DNA of 5,093 bases from JALYTZ01 sp036559125 (GCA_036559125.1 DATBTT010000075.1:1-5093); one strand, 5' to 3'; positions 1 through 5,093 are shown, numbered from the stretch's first letter. Notes: a model not told the origin generated them from the letters alone. Translations and numbers: made by a program.

Positions 1-328
1 TCGCGTTGCACGGAATGCCGTCGGTAGAATTCCCCAGCGGCCCATTGCCGCCAGTACTGGTATCACCCAGCGCCGGCCAGGACGGATTCACCGTTCCAAA
101 AGAAGCTCCGGGCGCCGTTACGATCGTCGATGAGGACAACGTCGTCGCTCCCGGCGGCGGCGTGCTTACCGAGACAGGCGGAGGCCCGGGGTTGTTGCTC
201 GGCGGGGAGGTCGGCGGCGTGATTCCGCCACCGCCGCCGCCGGTCGAACCGCCTCCGCCTCCGCATGCGGCCAGCGCAACGAGCACCAGACCTGAGGTCG
301 CAGTGGATATGATACGTGAAAGCTTCAT
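1..328 (-). CDS. Lipoprotein with poly-Gly/Pro-rich tether, C-terminus missing (5' part only)
   Basis: This gene reads leftward and stays open to the window edge, so only the first 109 residues are seen and no stop is visible. Residues 1-22 form a lipoprotein signal peptide: a basic start (MKLSR), a hydrophobic core (LVLVALAA) and the lipobox LAAC with Cys22 as the expected lipidation site. The residue after Cys is Gly, not Asp. The mature part opens with two Gly5 runs separated by Ser-Thr, then a Pro-rich stretch (TPPTSPPSNNPGPPP) and a Ser/Thr/Gly-rich segment. This looks like a flexible tether leading to a domain beyond the edge. I chose the ATG at 328 because GAGG (335-338) lies 6 bases upstream; an ATG at 334 abuts that motif and would add only Met-Lys. 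Function is unknown. The predicted location is membrane-anchored, outside the cytoplasm. Confidence 0.8.
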   Translation of the reverse strand, partial: MKLSRIISTATSGLVLVALAACGGGGGSTGGGGGGITPPTSPPSNNPGPPPVSVSTPPPGATTLSSSTIVTAPGASFGTVNPSWPALGDTSTGGNGPLGNSTDGIPCNA

Positions 329-334
329 CTTCAT

Positions 335-338
335 CCTC
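335..338 (-). promoter_or_regulatory. Ribosome binding site of the lipoprotein gene
   Basis: GAGG on the minus strand sits 6 bases before the ATG at 328 and directly touches the ATG at 334. The spacing favours the inner ATG as the start. Confidence 0.55.
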
Positions 339-383
339 AGTGCGGCGACTCGCGTTCCTTTGCTACTGTGCTCCGGGCTGGCC

Positions 384-403
384 GCAATTATTTTAATATG
401 TTA
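384..403 (-). promoter_or_regulatory. AT-rich patch with a possible -10 element for the lipoprotein gene
   Basis: An isolated AT-rich patch lies about 60 bases upstream of the lipoprotein start. On the minus strand it contains TAAAAT (390-395), which matches five of six bases of the sigma-70 -10 consensus TATAAT. I see no good -35 hexamer at 16-18 bases (the 17-base position reads CGCGCA), so this is a weak promoter prediction. Confidence 0.25.
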
Positions 404-440
404 GCTGCGGTGTGCGCGATAAAGAGTGACCCAAACGAGA

Positions 441-489
441 ACCGGTGATTGGGAAGGTTGACCCTAAGGCGTAAGGGCCAGCCACCGGT
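441..489. repeat. Nested inverted repeat (long imperfect hairpin) in intergenic DNA
   Basis: ACCGGTG (441-447) is the exact reverse complement of CACCGGT (483-489). Inside it, after one mismatch, TTGG (449-452) pairs with CCAG (478-481) including one G-T. Then, beyond a 9-base one-sided bulge (453-461), CCCT (462-465) pairs with AGGG (474-477) around an 8-base loop. No T-run follows on either strand, so it is not a standard intrinsic terminator. It lies between the divergent lipoprotein and acyltransferase genes and may be a structured leader, an operator or a small RNA. None of these can be chosen from sequence alone. Confidence 0.5.
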
Positions 490-507
490 CTTGTAGCGTT
501 CTTAGGC

Positions 508-567
508 TAGGGCTTGTCCGGCCGGCCGCTGAGGCGAAGGGCAGCTTGGATTGGGCCTCAAGCCCTA
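508..567. repeat. 9-bp inverted repeat upstream of the acyltransferase
   Basis: TAGGGCTTG (508-516) and CAAGCCCTA (559-567) are perfect reverse complements separated by 42 bases. Within the interval AGGC (532-535) can also pair with GCCT (555-558), and CCGGCCGGCC (518-527) contains a self-complementary core. The left arm contains the TTG at 514, the most upstream possible start of the acyltransferase frame. If transcribed, the region would fold back and that TTG would be buried. Confidence 0.45.
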
Positions 568-603
568 AGGCATTGCGGAAAGCTCGACGAACGACAATTG
601 CCA

Positions 604-1224
604 GTGAGAACGCTGGATTGGATTACTGCGGCCCCGCGCGCCCTGTTGCGATGCGCGCGCATGTGCGTATACGATGAGATCCAACGCCGCGAGCTGCCTG
701 GCGTGACATTTGGCAGCGACGTGCTCCTGCGTGGGGCAGATCGCATAACTGCGGGATCGAACGTGTTCGTCGATCATCGCGTGTATATTCATGCCGGAAC
801 CGTCAATAAGCGCCGCGGATACGTGATACTAGGTAACGACGTCGAAGTCGGCCCGTACGGGGTTCTGTGGGGTGGCGGCGGCATCACGATCGGCAACAAC
901 GTTCATCTTGGCGCGCACGTGCACGTAACTTCCCAAGAAGGAACCCACGATCCGCTATCGTCCGAGGACGAGGCGACGGTGCACGTACGCTGCGCGCCGG
1001 TATCGATAGGAAATGACGTTTTGATTTATTCGGGTGCGATTATCACTCCCGGCGTCACCATCGGCGATCGCGCCATTGTTGCCGCCGGTGCCGTCGTCGT
1101 AGACGACGTGCCGCCCGACGCGCTAGTCGCCGGCGTTCCCGCTCGCGTCGTTCGAGAACGCAGCGGCGCTCGCGGGGAAATCGGCGGCCCTTCGGAAAGC
1201 GCTATTTCGTCGAAACGAGTTTGA
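604..1224 (+). CDS. Acyltransferase of the hexapeptide-repeat (left-handed beta-helix) family
   Basis: From the GTG at 604 the protein has 206 residues. Residues 48-65, 74-110 and 133-170 carry the repeating [IV]-G-x-x-V pattern of a left-handed beta-helix (ITIGNNVHLGAHVHV, VTIGDRAIVAAGAVV). Residues 111-131 form a loop interrupting the coil, and AGVPARVVRE (177-186) is the typical C-terminal motif. His101, His105 and His107 are candidates for the catalytic histidine. Enzymes of this family are usually trimeric and transfer acetyl or another acyl group from a CoA donor to sugars or other small acceptors; the acceptor cannot be told here. The start is uncertain. The frame is open back to a TTG at 514, but that lies in dyad-rich DNA and would add atypical basic sequence. 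GTG 604 or ATG 661 fit the family better, though none has a clear ribosome site. The last 23 bases overlap the opposing gene. Confidence 0.82.
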   Translation: MRTLDWITAAPRALLRCARMCVYDEIQRRELPGVTFGSDVLLRGADRITAGSNVFVDHRVYIHAGTVNKRRGYVILGNDVEVGPYGVLWGGGGITIGNNVHLGAHVHVTSQEGTHDPLSSEDEATVHVRCAPVSIGNDVLIYSGAIITPGVTIGDRAIVAAGAVVVDDVPPDALVAGVPARVVRERSGARGEIGGPSESAISSKRV

Positions 1225-1612
1225 TGACGCTGATCTTCGATCCGCGCGGAGCGCTCGTAACCACGATGGTTACGGCCTCCCCTTTGCGGCTCGCCACGAT
1301 CGCGTCGGCACCGCGGGTCGGATAATTCCGGCGGACCTGCCCGACTTGCCAACCGAGTTGCGGTAGGCGGCGCCGGTACCACGCAAAGATCGAGTGCGCG
1401 TCCGCGGCGTCACCGTAATTGAACGCCTGTGGATGCGCGTGAGCTCCCGCGCGCAGCACGAAGGGACTTGGCGTGCGATCGGGATAGCTACCCGGCGCAA
1501 CCGGCACATCGGCAAAGATGGTTTGTCCGGGGCCTGCGGCGACGCCGGCGGCGGACGCGGCCGACGCACATAAGAAACAGGCCGCGATTGCCGCAAGGGC
1601 GCCCTTCGACAC
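1202..1612 (-). CDS. Small secreted protein, function unknown
   Basis: From the GTG at 1612 the product has 136 residues. Residues 1-21 look like a Sec signal peptide: Lys3, a hydrophobic stretch (ALAAIAACFLC) and an Ala-x-Ala site (A19-S20-A21). The mature part has a short YP near residue 43, then DAHSIFAWYRRRLPQLGWQV (71-90) and a final VTIVV...GSKISVIKL strand pair. This recalls small envelope proteins with a 'FYxxxLpxxGW' helix followed by beta strands; the resemblance is from memory and gives no function. The start is uncertain. The frame continues upstream without a stop through tandem repeats, with another in-frame GTG at 1732, and no ribosome site precedes either GTG. The signal peptide position supports 1612. 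It lies 122 bases downstream of clpX on the same strand with no visible terminator between, so readthrough is possible. Its 3' end overlaps the acyltransferase gene. Confidence 0.65.
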   Translation of the reverse strand: MSKGALAAIAACFLCASAASAAGVAAGPGQTIFADVPVAPGSYPDRTPSPFVLRAGAHAHPQAFNYGDAADAHSIFAWYRRRLPQLGWQVGQVRRNYPTRGADAIVASRKGEAVTIVVTSAPRGSKISVIKLVSTK

Positions 1613-1694
1613 GCTCAGGGTGACGGACGTTATTGCGCTCTGGGTGGCGCACGTTATTGCGCTCTGGGTGGCGGACGTTATTGCGCCCTGGGTG
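1599..1694. repeat. 24-bp tandem repeat, four copies plus a decayed fifth
   Basis: Read on the minus strand, units starting CACCC occur at 1694-1671, 1670-1647, 1646-1623 and 1622-1599, exactly 24 bases apart. The first three are nearly identical (CACCCAGRGCGCAATAACGT plus four bases). The fourth keeps CACCC-GAGCG and then diverges into CCCTGAGCGTGTCGAAGGG, a motif of the type dispersed in many environmental bacterial genomes. A decayed copy at 1695-1718 matches about 15 of 24 positions. Because 24 is a multiple of three, the secreted-protein frame stays open and would encode an eight-residue repeat (AITSATQS, AITCATQS). The array fills most of the gap between clpX and the secreted-protein gene and overlaps that gene's proposed start. 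Confidence 0.85.
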
Positions 1695-1734
1695 ACGGGC
1701 GTTGCTACGTCGCGGGGGCCAGGTGACTGCACCG

Positions 1735-2994
1735 TTATGCGGGCATATCTTTTTGGCGTTCGTTGTAGATGAGCGTGGGCGCTTCTTTTTTCTCGATGAC
1801 TTCTTTGTTCACGATGCATTTCTTGACGCCGGTAAGCGACGGCAAATCGTACATCACGTCGAGCATCGTTTCTTCGAGAATCGAGCGCAATCCGCGCGCG
1901 CCGGTCTTACGCGATTGTGCGCGCGTCGCGATCGCAACGAGCGCTTCTTTGGTGAACGTCAGTTCCACGCCGTCCAGACCCATGATCTTTTGGAATTGGC
2001 GTACGAGTGCGTTGCGCGGCTCCACGAGAATGCGGCGCAGCGCCAATTCGTCGAGCGCATCGAGCGTGACGACGATCGGCAAGCGGCCGATAAACTCCGG
2101 AATCAAGCCGAACTTCAAGAGATCTTCGGGCATCAACTGCTGCAGCAGCTTCCCGACACGCTGTTCCTTCTTACCTTCGGGCTGCGCGCGGAAGCCCATG
2201 TTGTTCGAAGCCACGCGCGATTCGATGATCCGTTCCAGGCCGTCGAAGGCGCCACCGCAGATGAACAGCACGTTGGTCGTGTCGATCTGGATGAACTCTT
2301 GGTGCGGATGCTTGCGTCCGCCCTGCGGCGGCACGTTGGCGGTGGTCCCTTCGAGAATCTTGAGCAGCGCCTGCTGCACCCCTTCTCCCGAAACGTCGCG
2401 CGTGATCGACGGGTTTTCGCTCTTGCGCGCGATCTTGTCGATTTCGTCGATATAGACGATGCCCTTTTCGGCGCGCTTGACGTCGTAATCAGCTGCTTGA
2501 ATGAGTTTGAGAAGAATATTCTCAACGTCTTCACCGACGTATCCGGCTTCGGTCAACGACGTCGCGTCGGCCATGGCGAGCGGTACGTCGAGAATCTTCG
2601 CGAGCGTTTGAGCGAGGTACGTCTTACCCGACCCAGTCGGACCGACGAGCAAGATGTTGGACTTCTGCAACTCAACGTCGTCGGCGGACGTGCCCATGTT
2701 CACGCGTTTGTAGTGGTTGTAGACCGCGACCGCGAGTGACTTCTTGGCCCGTTCTTGACCGATCACATACTGATTGAGAATGTGATTGATCTCTTTGGGC
2801 TTGGGTATGTTTCGCAGGCGAAGGTTCTCATCGACGTTCTTGTAGAGCTCTTCTTCGATAATCTCGTTGCAAAGCTCGATACATTCATCGCAGATGTAGA
2901 CGCCCGGGCCTGCGATCAACTTGCGCACTTGCTCCTGCGACTTGCCGCAGAAGCTGCACTTCAGTTGACCTTTTTCGTCTCCGAAGCGAAACAT
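1735..2994 (-). CDS. clpX: ClpX, ATP-dependent unfoldase subunit of the Clp protease
   Basis: ClpX is the hexameric AAA+ ring that recognises tagged or adaptor-delivered proteins in the cytoplasm, unfolds them with ATP and feeds them into ClpP. The 419-residue length is normal and all key elements are present. The N-terminal zinc finger has Cys13, Cys16, Cys35 and Cys38. Walker A is GPTGSGKT (118-125), the pore-1 loop GYVG (151-154) and Walker B IVYIDE (179-184). The RKH loop is at 227-229, the arginine finger Arg304 in EFIGRLP, and sensor 2 GARGLR (365-370). The ClpP-docking loop, usually IGF, reads MGF (266-268), a conservative change. The start ATG at 2994 gives the standard MF-type N-terminus. 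The ribosome site is poor: AGGGAT touches the ATG and GAAGGG lies about 16 bases away. With clpP ending 28 bases upstream, translational coupling is possible. Confidence 0.98.
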   Translation of the reverse strand: MFRFGDEKGQLKCSFCGKSQEQVRKLIAGPGVYICDECIELCNEIIEEELYKNVDENLRLRNIPKPKEINHILNQYVIGQERAKKSLAVAVYNHYKRVNMGTSADDVELQKSNILLVGPTGSGKTYLAQTLAKILDVPLAMADATSLTEAGYVGEDVENILLKLIQAADYDVKRAEKGIVYIDEIDKIARKSENPSITRDVSGEGVQQALLKILEGTTANVPPQGGRKHPHQEFIQIDTTNVLFICGGAFDGLERIIESRVASNNMGFRAQPEGKKEQRVGKLLQQLMPEDLLKFGLIPEFIGRLPIVVTLDALDELALRRILVEPRNALVRQFQKIMGLDGVELTFTKEALVAIATRAQSRKTGARGLRSILEETMLDVMYDLPSLTGVKKCIVNKEVIEKKEAPTLIYNERQKDMPA

Positions 2995-3022
2995 ATCCCT
3001 ATTAACTATGCCCTTCTGTCAG

Positions 3023-3631
3023 CTAGGCCGGAGTCGCCAGCGACGACCGGTTCTCGATGATCGAGTCTATGATACCGTAATCTTTGGCTTCCGTCGCGGT
3101 CATGTAGAAATCCCGCTCGATATCCTTGAGAATCTGCTCGATGGGCTTCTTGGTCGTTTCTTCGTAGATGCCGGCCAACATCCGCCGGGTCGCGATCAGA
3201 TCGCGCGCGTGAATTTCGATGTCGGTGGCCTGACCGCCGACCTGTTGGACCCAGGGCTGGTGGATCAAAATCTTGGAGTGCGGAAGCGCCATGCGCTTTC
3301 CCTGCGCGCCGCCGGTGAGCAATATGGACCCCATGGATGCCGCCATGCCGGCACAGATCGTGGCCACGTCGGGTTTGATGCAGCGCATCGTGTCGTAGAT
3401 CGCCAGACCGGCAGTTACGCTGCCGCCGGGACTATTAATGTACATATCGATGTCTTTGTCGGGGTCTTCCTTTTCAAGGAACAGCAGCTGCGCTATCACC
3501 AGATTGGCAAGGTGGTCGTCGATGGCTCCGCCGACGAAAATGATCCGGTCCTTGAGCAGGCGCGAATAAATGTCGAATGCCCGCTCGCCACGTGCGCTCT
3601 GTTCGACAACCATGGGAACGAGATGACCCAT
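3023..3631 (-). CDS. clpP: ClpP, serine protease subunit of the Clp protease
   Basis: ClpP forms the double heptameric barrel that degrades polypeptides delivered by ClpX or another Clp ATPase. The protein has 202 residues, the usual size. The catalytic triad is visible as Ser99 in GMAASMGS, His124 in ILIHQP and Asp174 in IERDFYM. The substrate-strand motif YINSPGGSVTAGLAIYDTM (64-82) and GQATDIEIHARD (133-144) are typical. The loop after His124 (HQPWVQQVGGQ) is one residue longer than the E. coli HQPLGGYQGQ, so His-Asp spacing is 50 rather than 49. The N-terminus (MGHLVPMVVEQSARGERAFDIYSRLL) has little or no propeptide. I chose the ATG at 3631; the in-frame ATG at 3613 would remove LVPM, which is common in the family. 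AGGGAG lies about 13 bases upstream, a long spacing. clpX follows after 28 bases and tig precedes by 66. Confidence 0.98.
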   Translation of the reverse strand: MGHLVPMVVEQSARGERAFDIYSRLLKDRIIFVGGAIDDHLANLVIAQLLFLEKEDPDKDIDMYINSPGGSVTAGLAIYDTMRCIKPDVATICAGMAASMGSILLTGGAQGKRMALPHSKILIHQPWVQQVGGQATDIEIHARDLIATRRMLAGIYEETTKKPIEQILKDIERDFYMTATEAKDYGIIDSIIENRSSLATPA

Positions 3632-3654
3632 CTTTTTCTGATTTCTCCCTAGAT

Positions 3655-3682
3655 GTTACGGCTCGAATGCACACCCCGTAAC
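3655..3682. repeat. Inverted repeat in the tig-clpP gap
   Basis: GTTACGG (3655-3661) and CCGTAAC (3676-3682) are perfect 7-bp inverted repeats with a 14-base spacer. They lie between the tig stop (3698) and the clpP start (3631). On the minus strand no T-run follows, so it is not a good intrinsic terminator. It does not match the CIRCE (TTAGCACTC-N9-GAGTGCTAA) or CtsR heat-shock operators. It could be an operator, an mRNA processing or stability hairpin, or chance. Confidence 0.45.
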
Positions 3683-3697
3683 TACGACGGCGCGAGG

Positions 3698-4993
3698 TTA
3701 GTTGCTTCTTTCTTTTATCGTCGCGTTGTCCAAGACATATTCGACGGTCTTGTTTCGAACGATGCCGTCCATCAGCGATAGGACATTGTTCCCGAGGGCC
3801 TGCCGGATGCGGTCGACCGGCTGGCCGTACTGCTCCGCGAGACCCTGCAGCTCGGCGGAGATGTCGGCCGGTGTGGCATTGATCTGCTCGACCTTGGCGA
3901 TCGCCTCGAGGATGAGGGTTGCCTTGACCCTCCCCTCGGCGTCCTTGCGGAATTCCGTACGCAGGTCGTCCTCGGTCTTGTCGACGGCCTTGAGGTAGTC
4001 TTCGTACGAGACGCCCATGCGTGTCGCGAAGCTGCCGGTGTCGGAGACCATTTGCTCGATCTCGCGCTGGACGAGCACCTCAGGCAGGGCAAAATCGTGC
4101 GCCTCGACGAGCTTTTCGACCACGGCGTTGCCGAGATCTCGGCGTGCTTTCTGCTCTGAAATAACCTCCAGCCGCTTGCGGATATCGGCCTTGAGGGCGT
4201 CGACGGTTTCGCTCTGCGAGACGGACTTCGCGAATTCGTCGTCGACGACCGGGAGCTCGCGCTCCTTAATCTCGTGCAGCGTGATGGAGAATACTGCCAC
4301 CTTTCCCGCCAGCTCCGCCTGTTGATACTTCTCGGGAAATGTGGCTTCGACGTCCTTGGTCTCGCCCGCGCGCATTCCCGCGATGCCGGTGGCAAAACCC
4401 GGGATGAAGCGCTCTTCCGAAAGCTCCGTCGCTTGGCCGGTCGCGGTTCCGCCTTCGAACGGCGTGCCGTCGATCTTGCCTTCATAGTCCACTGTGACGA
4501 CATCGCCCAGTCGAGCTTCGCGCTCGGCCGGAACCAATGTGGCGCGCTCGCGCGCGAGCGCTTCGAGGCTGCGCTCCACGTCTTCGTCGCTCACGGTCGC
4601 AGGCTCGCGTTCCAGCTCCAGACCCTTGTAGGTCCCCAAGTCGATGTGCGGGCGCACGTCGACGATAGCCTTAATGCGCTTGGGTTTGCCCGGTTCCTCG
4701 GGAAGTAGTTCCATCTTCGGGCGGTCTACGGGGTCGATATCGTGCTCGCGTACCGCCTTGGCATAGACCTCGGGAACCACGTCTTCCATCGCTTGGCTTG
4801 CGATCGTTTCCGCGCCGTAGGCCTGTTCGAAGACTTTGCGCGGTACTTTGCCCGGCCGGAACCCCGGCAGCTTGGCATTTTTGGCCAAGCGTCGAAAGGC
4901 GCGTTCTTCCGCGGCCTCGAGTTCCTGCGCCGAGATTGGAATTTCAAGCTCCACCTGCGTAGGTGCGAGCTTGGTAAGCGTGGACGTGGTAAT
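3698..4993 (-). CDS. tig: Trigger factor, ribosome-associated chaperone and prolyl isomerase (ATT start)
   Basis: Trigger factor binds the ribosome near the exit tunnel and shields nascent chains. The three-domain order is present. The ribosome-binding N-domain carries the signature GFRPGKVP (44-51). The FKBP-type isomerase domain spans about 163-245, with DYEGKIDGTPFEGGTA and a downstream FIPGFATGIAGMRAGE. The remainder to residue 431 is the helical substrate-binding domain. The only standard in-frame start, GTG at 4954, has no ribosome site and would cut off the first beta strand. The frame continues upstream as TTSTLTKLAPTQVELEIPI, which fits the family N-terminus, back to an ATT at 4993-4991 preceded at 6 bases by AAGGAG. 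From ATT the signature Phe is residue 45, close to Phe44 of E. coli. I therefore place the start at ATT; the gene identity is certain and the codon is inferred. clpP follows after 66 bases. Confidence 0.95.
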   Translation of the reverse strand: MTTSTLTKLAPTQVELEIPISAQELEAAEERAFRRLAKNAKLPGFRPGKVPRKVFEQAYGAETIASQAMEDVVPEVYAKAVREHDIDPVDRPKMELLPEEPGKPKRIKAIVDVRPHIDLGTYKGLELEREPATVSDEDVERSLEALARERATLVPAEREARLGDVVTVDYEGKIDGTPFEGGTATGQATELSEERFIPGFATGIAGMRAGETKDVEATFPEKYQQAELAGKVAVFSITLHEIKERELPVVDDEFAKSVSQSETVDALKADIRKRLEVISEQKARRDLGNAVVEKLVEAHDFALPEVLVQREIEQMVSDTGSFATRMGVSYEDYLKAVDKTEDDLRTEFRKDAEGRVKATLILEAIAKVEQINATPADISAELQGLAEQYGQPVDRIRQALGNNVLSLMDGIVRNKTVEYVLDNATIKERSN

Positions 4994-4999
4994 CGAAGT

Positions 5000-5005
5000 C
5001 TCCTT
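5000..5005 (-). promoter_or_regulatory. Strong Shine-Dalgarno of tig, positioned for an ATT start
   Basis: AAGGAG on the minus strand is the best ribosome binding site in the window. Six bases separate it from the ATT at 4993-4991, whereas it is 45 bases from the GTG at 4954. No ATG, GTG or TTG lies in the tig frame between it and 4954. Confidence 0.8.
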
Positions 5006-5045
5006 GGGGTGCGCGTTTGCGCCGGAGCGGTGACCGGTATCAATT

Positions 5046-5093
5046 AGCGGAAGACGAGATTCGAACTCGCGACCCTCGCCTTGGCAAGGCGAT
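5046..5093 (-). tRNA. tRNA-Gly(GCC), 3' part, cut by the window edge
   Basis: The reverse complement gives the 3' two-thirds of a tRNA. The anticodon stem TCGCC/GGCGA (5092-5088 and 5080-5076) encloses the loop TTGCCAA with anticodon GCC (5085-5083), which reads Gly codons GGC and GGU. Next come a 5-base variable loop (GGGTC), a T arm GCGAG-TTCGAAT-CTCGT (5070-5054), the 3' acceptor strand CTTCCGC (5053-5047) and discriminator U at 5046. A U discriminator is normal for bacterial tRNA-Gly. The next bases are AAT, so CCA is not encoded and must be added enzymatically. The D arm and 5' acceptor strand lie beyond the edge. Only 52 bases separate it from the tig start. Confidence 0.95.

Noticed and set aside
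6..404. Plus-strand open frame with Gly and Pro runs
   Set aside because: It is opposite the lipoprotein gene, whose signal peptide, lipobox and ribosome site are coherent; the Pro runs are the complement of its Gly codons.
458..486. Promoter beginning with TTGACC at 458-463
   Set aside because: The position 17 bases downstream reads GCCACC, unlike a -10 element, and the hexamer is part of the hairpin.
441..489. Cobalamin or other known riboswitch
   Set aside because: GGTGATTGGGAAGG recalls part of the cobalamin element, but the remaining conserved boxes are missing and the downstream gene is not a B12 gene.
514..603. TTG 514 as the acyltransferase start
   Set aside because: It lies in an arm of an inverted repeat, has no ribosome site and adds basic sequence unlike the family N-terminus; kept only as an alternative.
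1599..1718. CRISPR array
   Set aside because: The copies are directly adjacent with no unique spacers and no cas genes nearby.
1518..1772. Plus-strand frame with VIALWVAH-type hydrophobic repeats
   Set aside because: The repeat comes from the 24-bp tandem DNA repeat; there is no ribosome site, and the frame runs into the 3' end of clpX.
1202..1819. 205-codon version of the secreted protein starting inside clpX
   Set aside because: It would overlap the clpX 3' end in another frame, with a basic, unlike-secreted N-terminus and the signal peptide stranded in the middle.
1702..2739. Long plus-strand open frame (345 codons) opposite clpX
   Set aside because: It is the antisense shadow of an unmistakable clpX gene, with a His/Phe/Arg-rich composition typical of reversed reading and no recognisable domain.
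5015..5043. Promoter between the tRNA and tig (TTGATA at 5043-5038 on the minus strand)
   Set aside because: At 17-base spacing the -10 position reads GCAAAC, which is not a credible -10 element.

Overview
The window is a stretch of bacterial chromosome, moderately GC-rich by eye, dominated by a conserved protein-quality-control cluster on the minus strand. Read in that direction it runs: tRNA-Gly(GCC) (cut by the right edge), trigger factor (tig), ClpP protease (clpP), ClpX unfoldase (clpX), then a small secreted protein. The tig-clpP-clpX order is widespread in bacteria and does not fix the taxon. The tRNA has no encoded CCA. A lipoprotein with a poly-Gly tether and a repeat copy ending in the dispersed-type motif CCCTGAGCGTGTCGAAGGG suggest an uncultured, environmental-type lineage. 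Candidatus Eremiobacterota (WPS-2) is a low-confidence guess, not a demonstrated assignment.

Layout from left to right. Positions 1-328 hold the 5' part of a minus-strand lipoprotein gene that runs off the left edge. Positions 329-603 are an intergenic region rich in dyad symmetry, with a nested hairpin at 441-489 and a 9-bp inverted repeat at 508-567. A plus-strand hexapeptide-repeat acyltransferase follows (about 604-1224) and overlaps tail to tail with a minus-strand secreted protein (1202-1612). Between that gene and clpX lies a 24-bp tandem repeat (1599-1694, with a decayed fifth copy to 1718). Then come clpX (1735-2994), clpP (3023-3631), tig (3698-4993) and the 3' part of tRNA-Gly (5046-5093).

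How the genes work together. Trigger factor meets nascent chains at the ribosome exit tunnel. ClpX recognises, unfolds and threads substrates into the ClpP chamber. The close spacing on one strand (66 bp and 28 bp) with no evident terminator indicates a co-transcribed operon, possibly continuing from the tRNA and into the secreted-protein gene. The acyltransferase and lipoprotein have no visible functional tie to it.

The most notable points are: tig apparently starts at a rare ATT codon behind a strong Shine-Dalgarno; the 24-bp tandem repeat seems to supply the start of the secreted protein; and there are unexplained dyads upstream of the acyltransferase and between tig and clpP. I found no evidence of a mobile element, CRISPR array, defence system or wholly new system.
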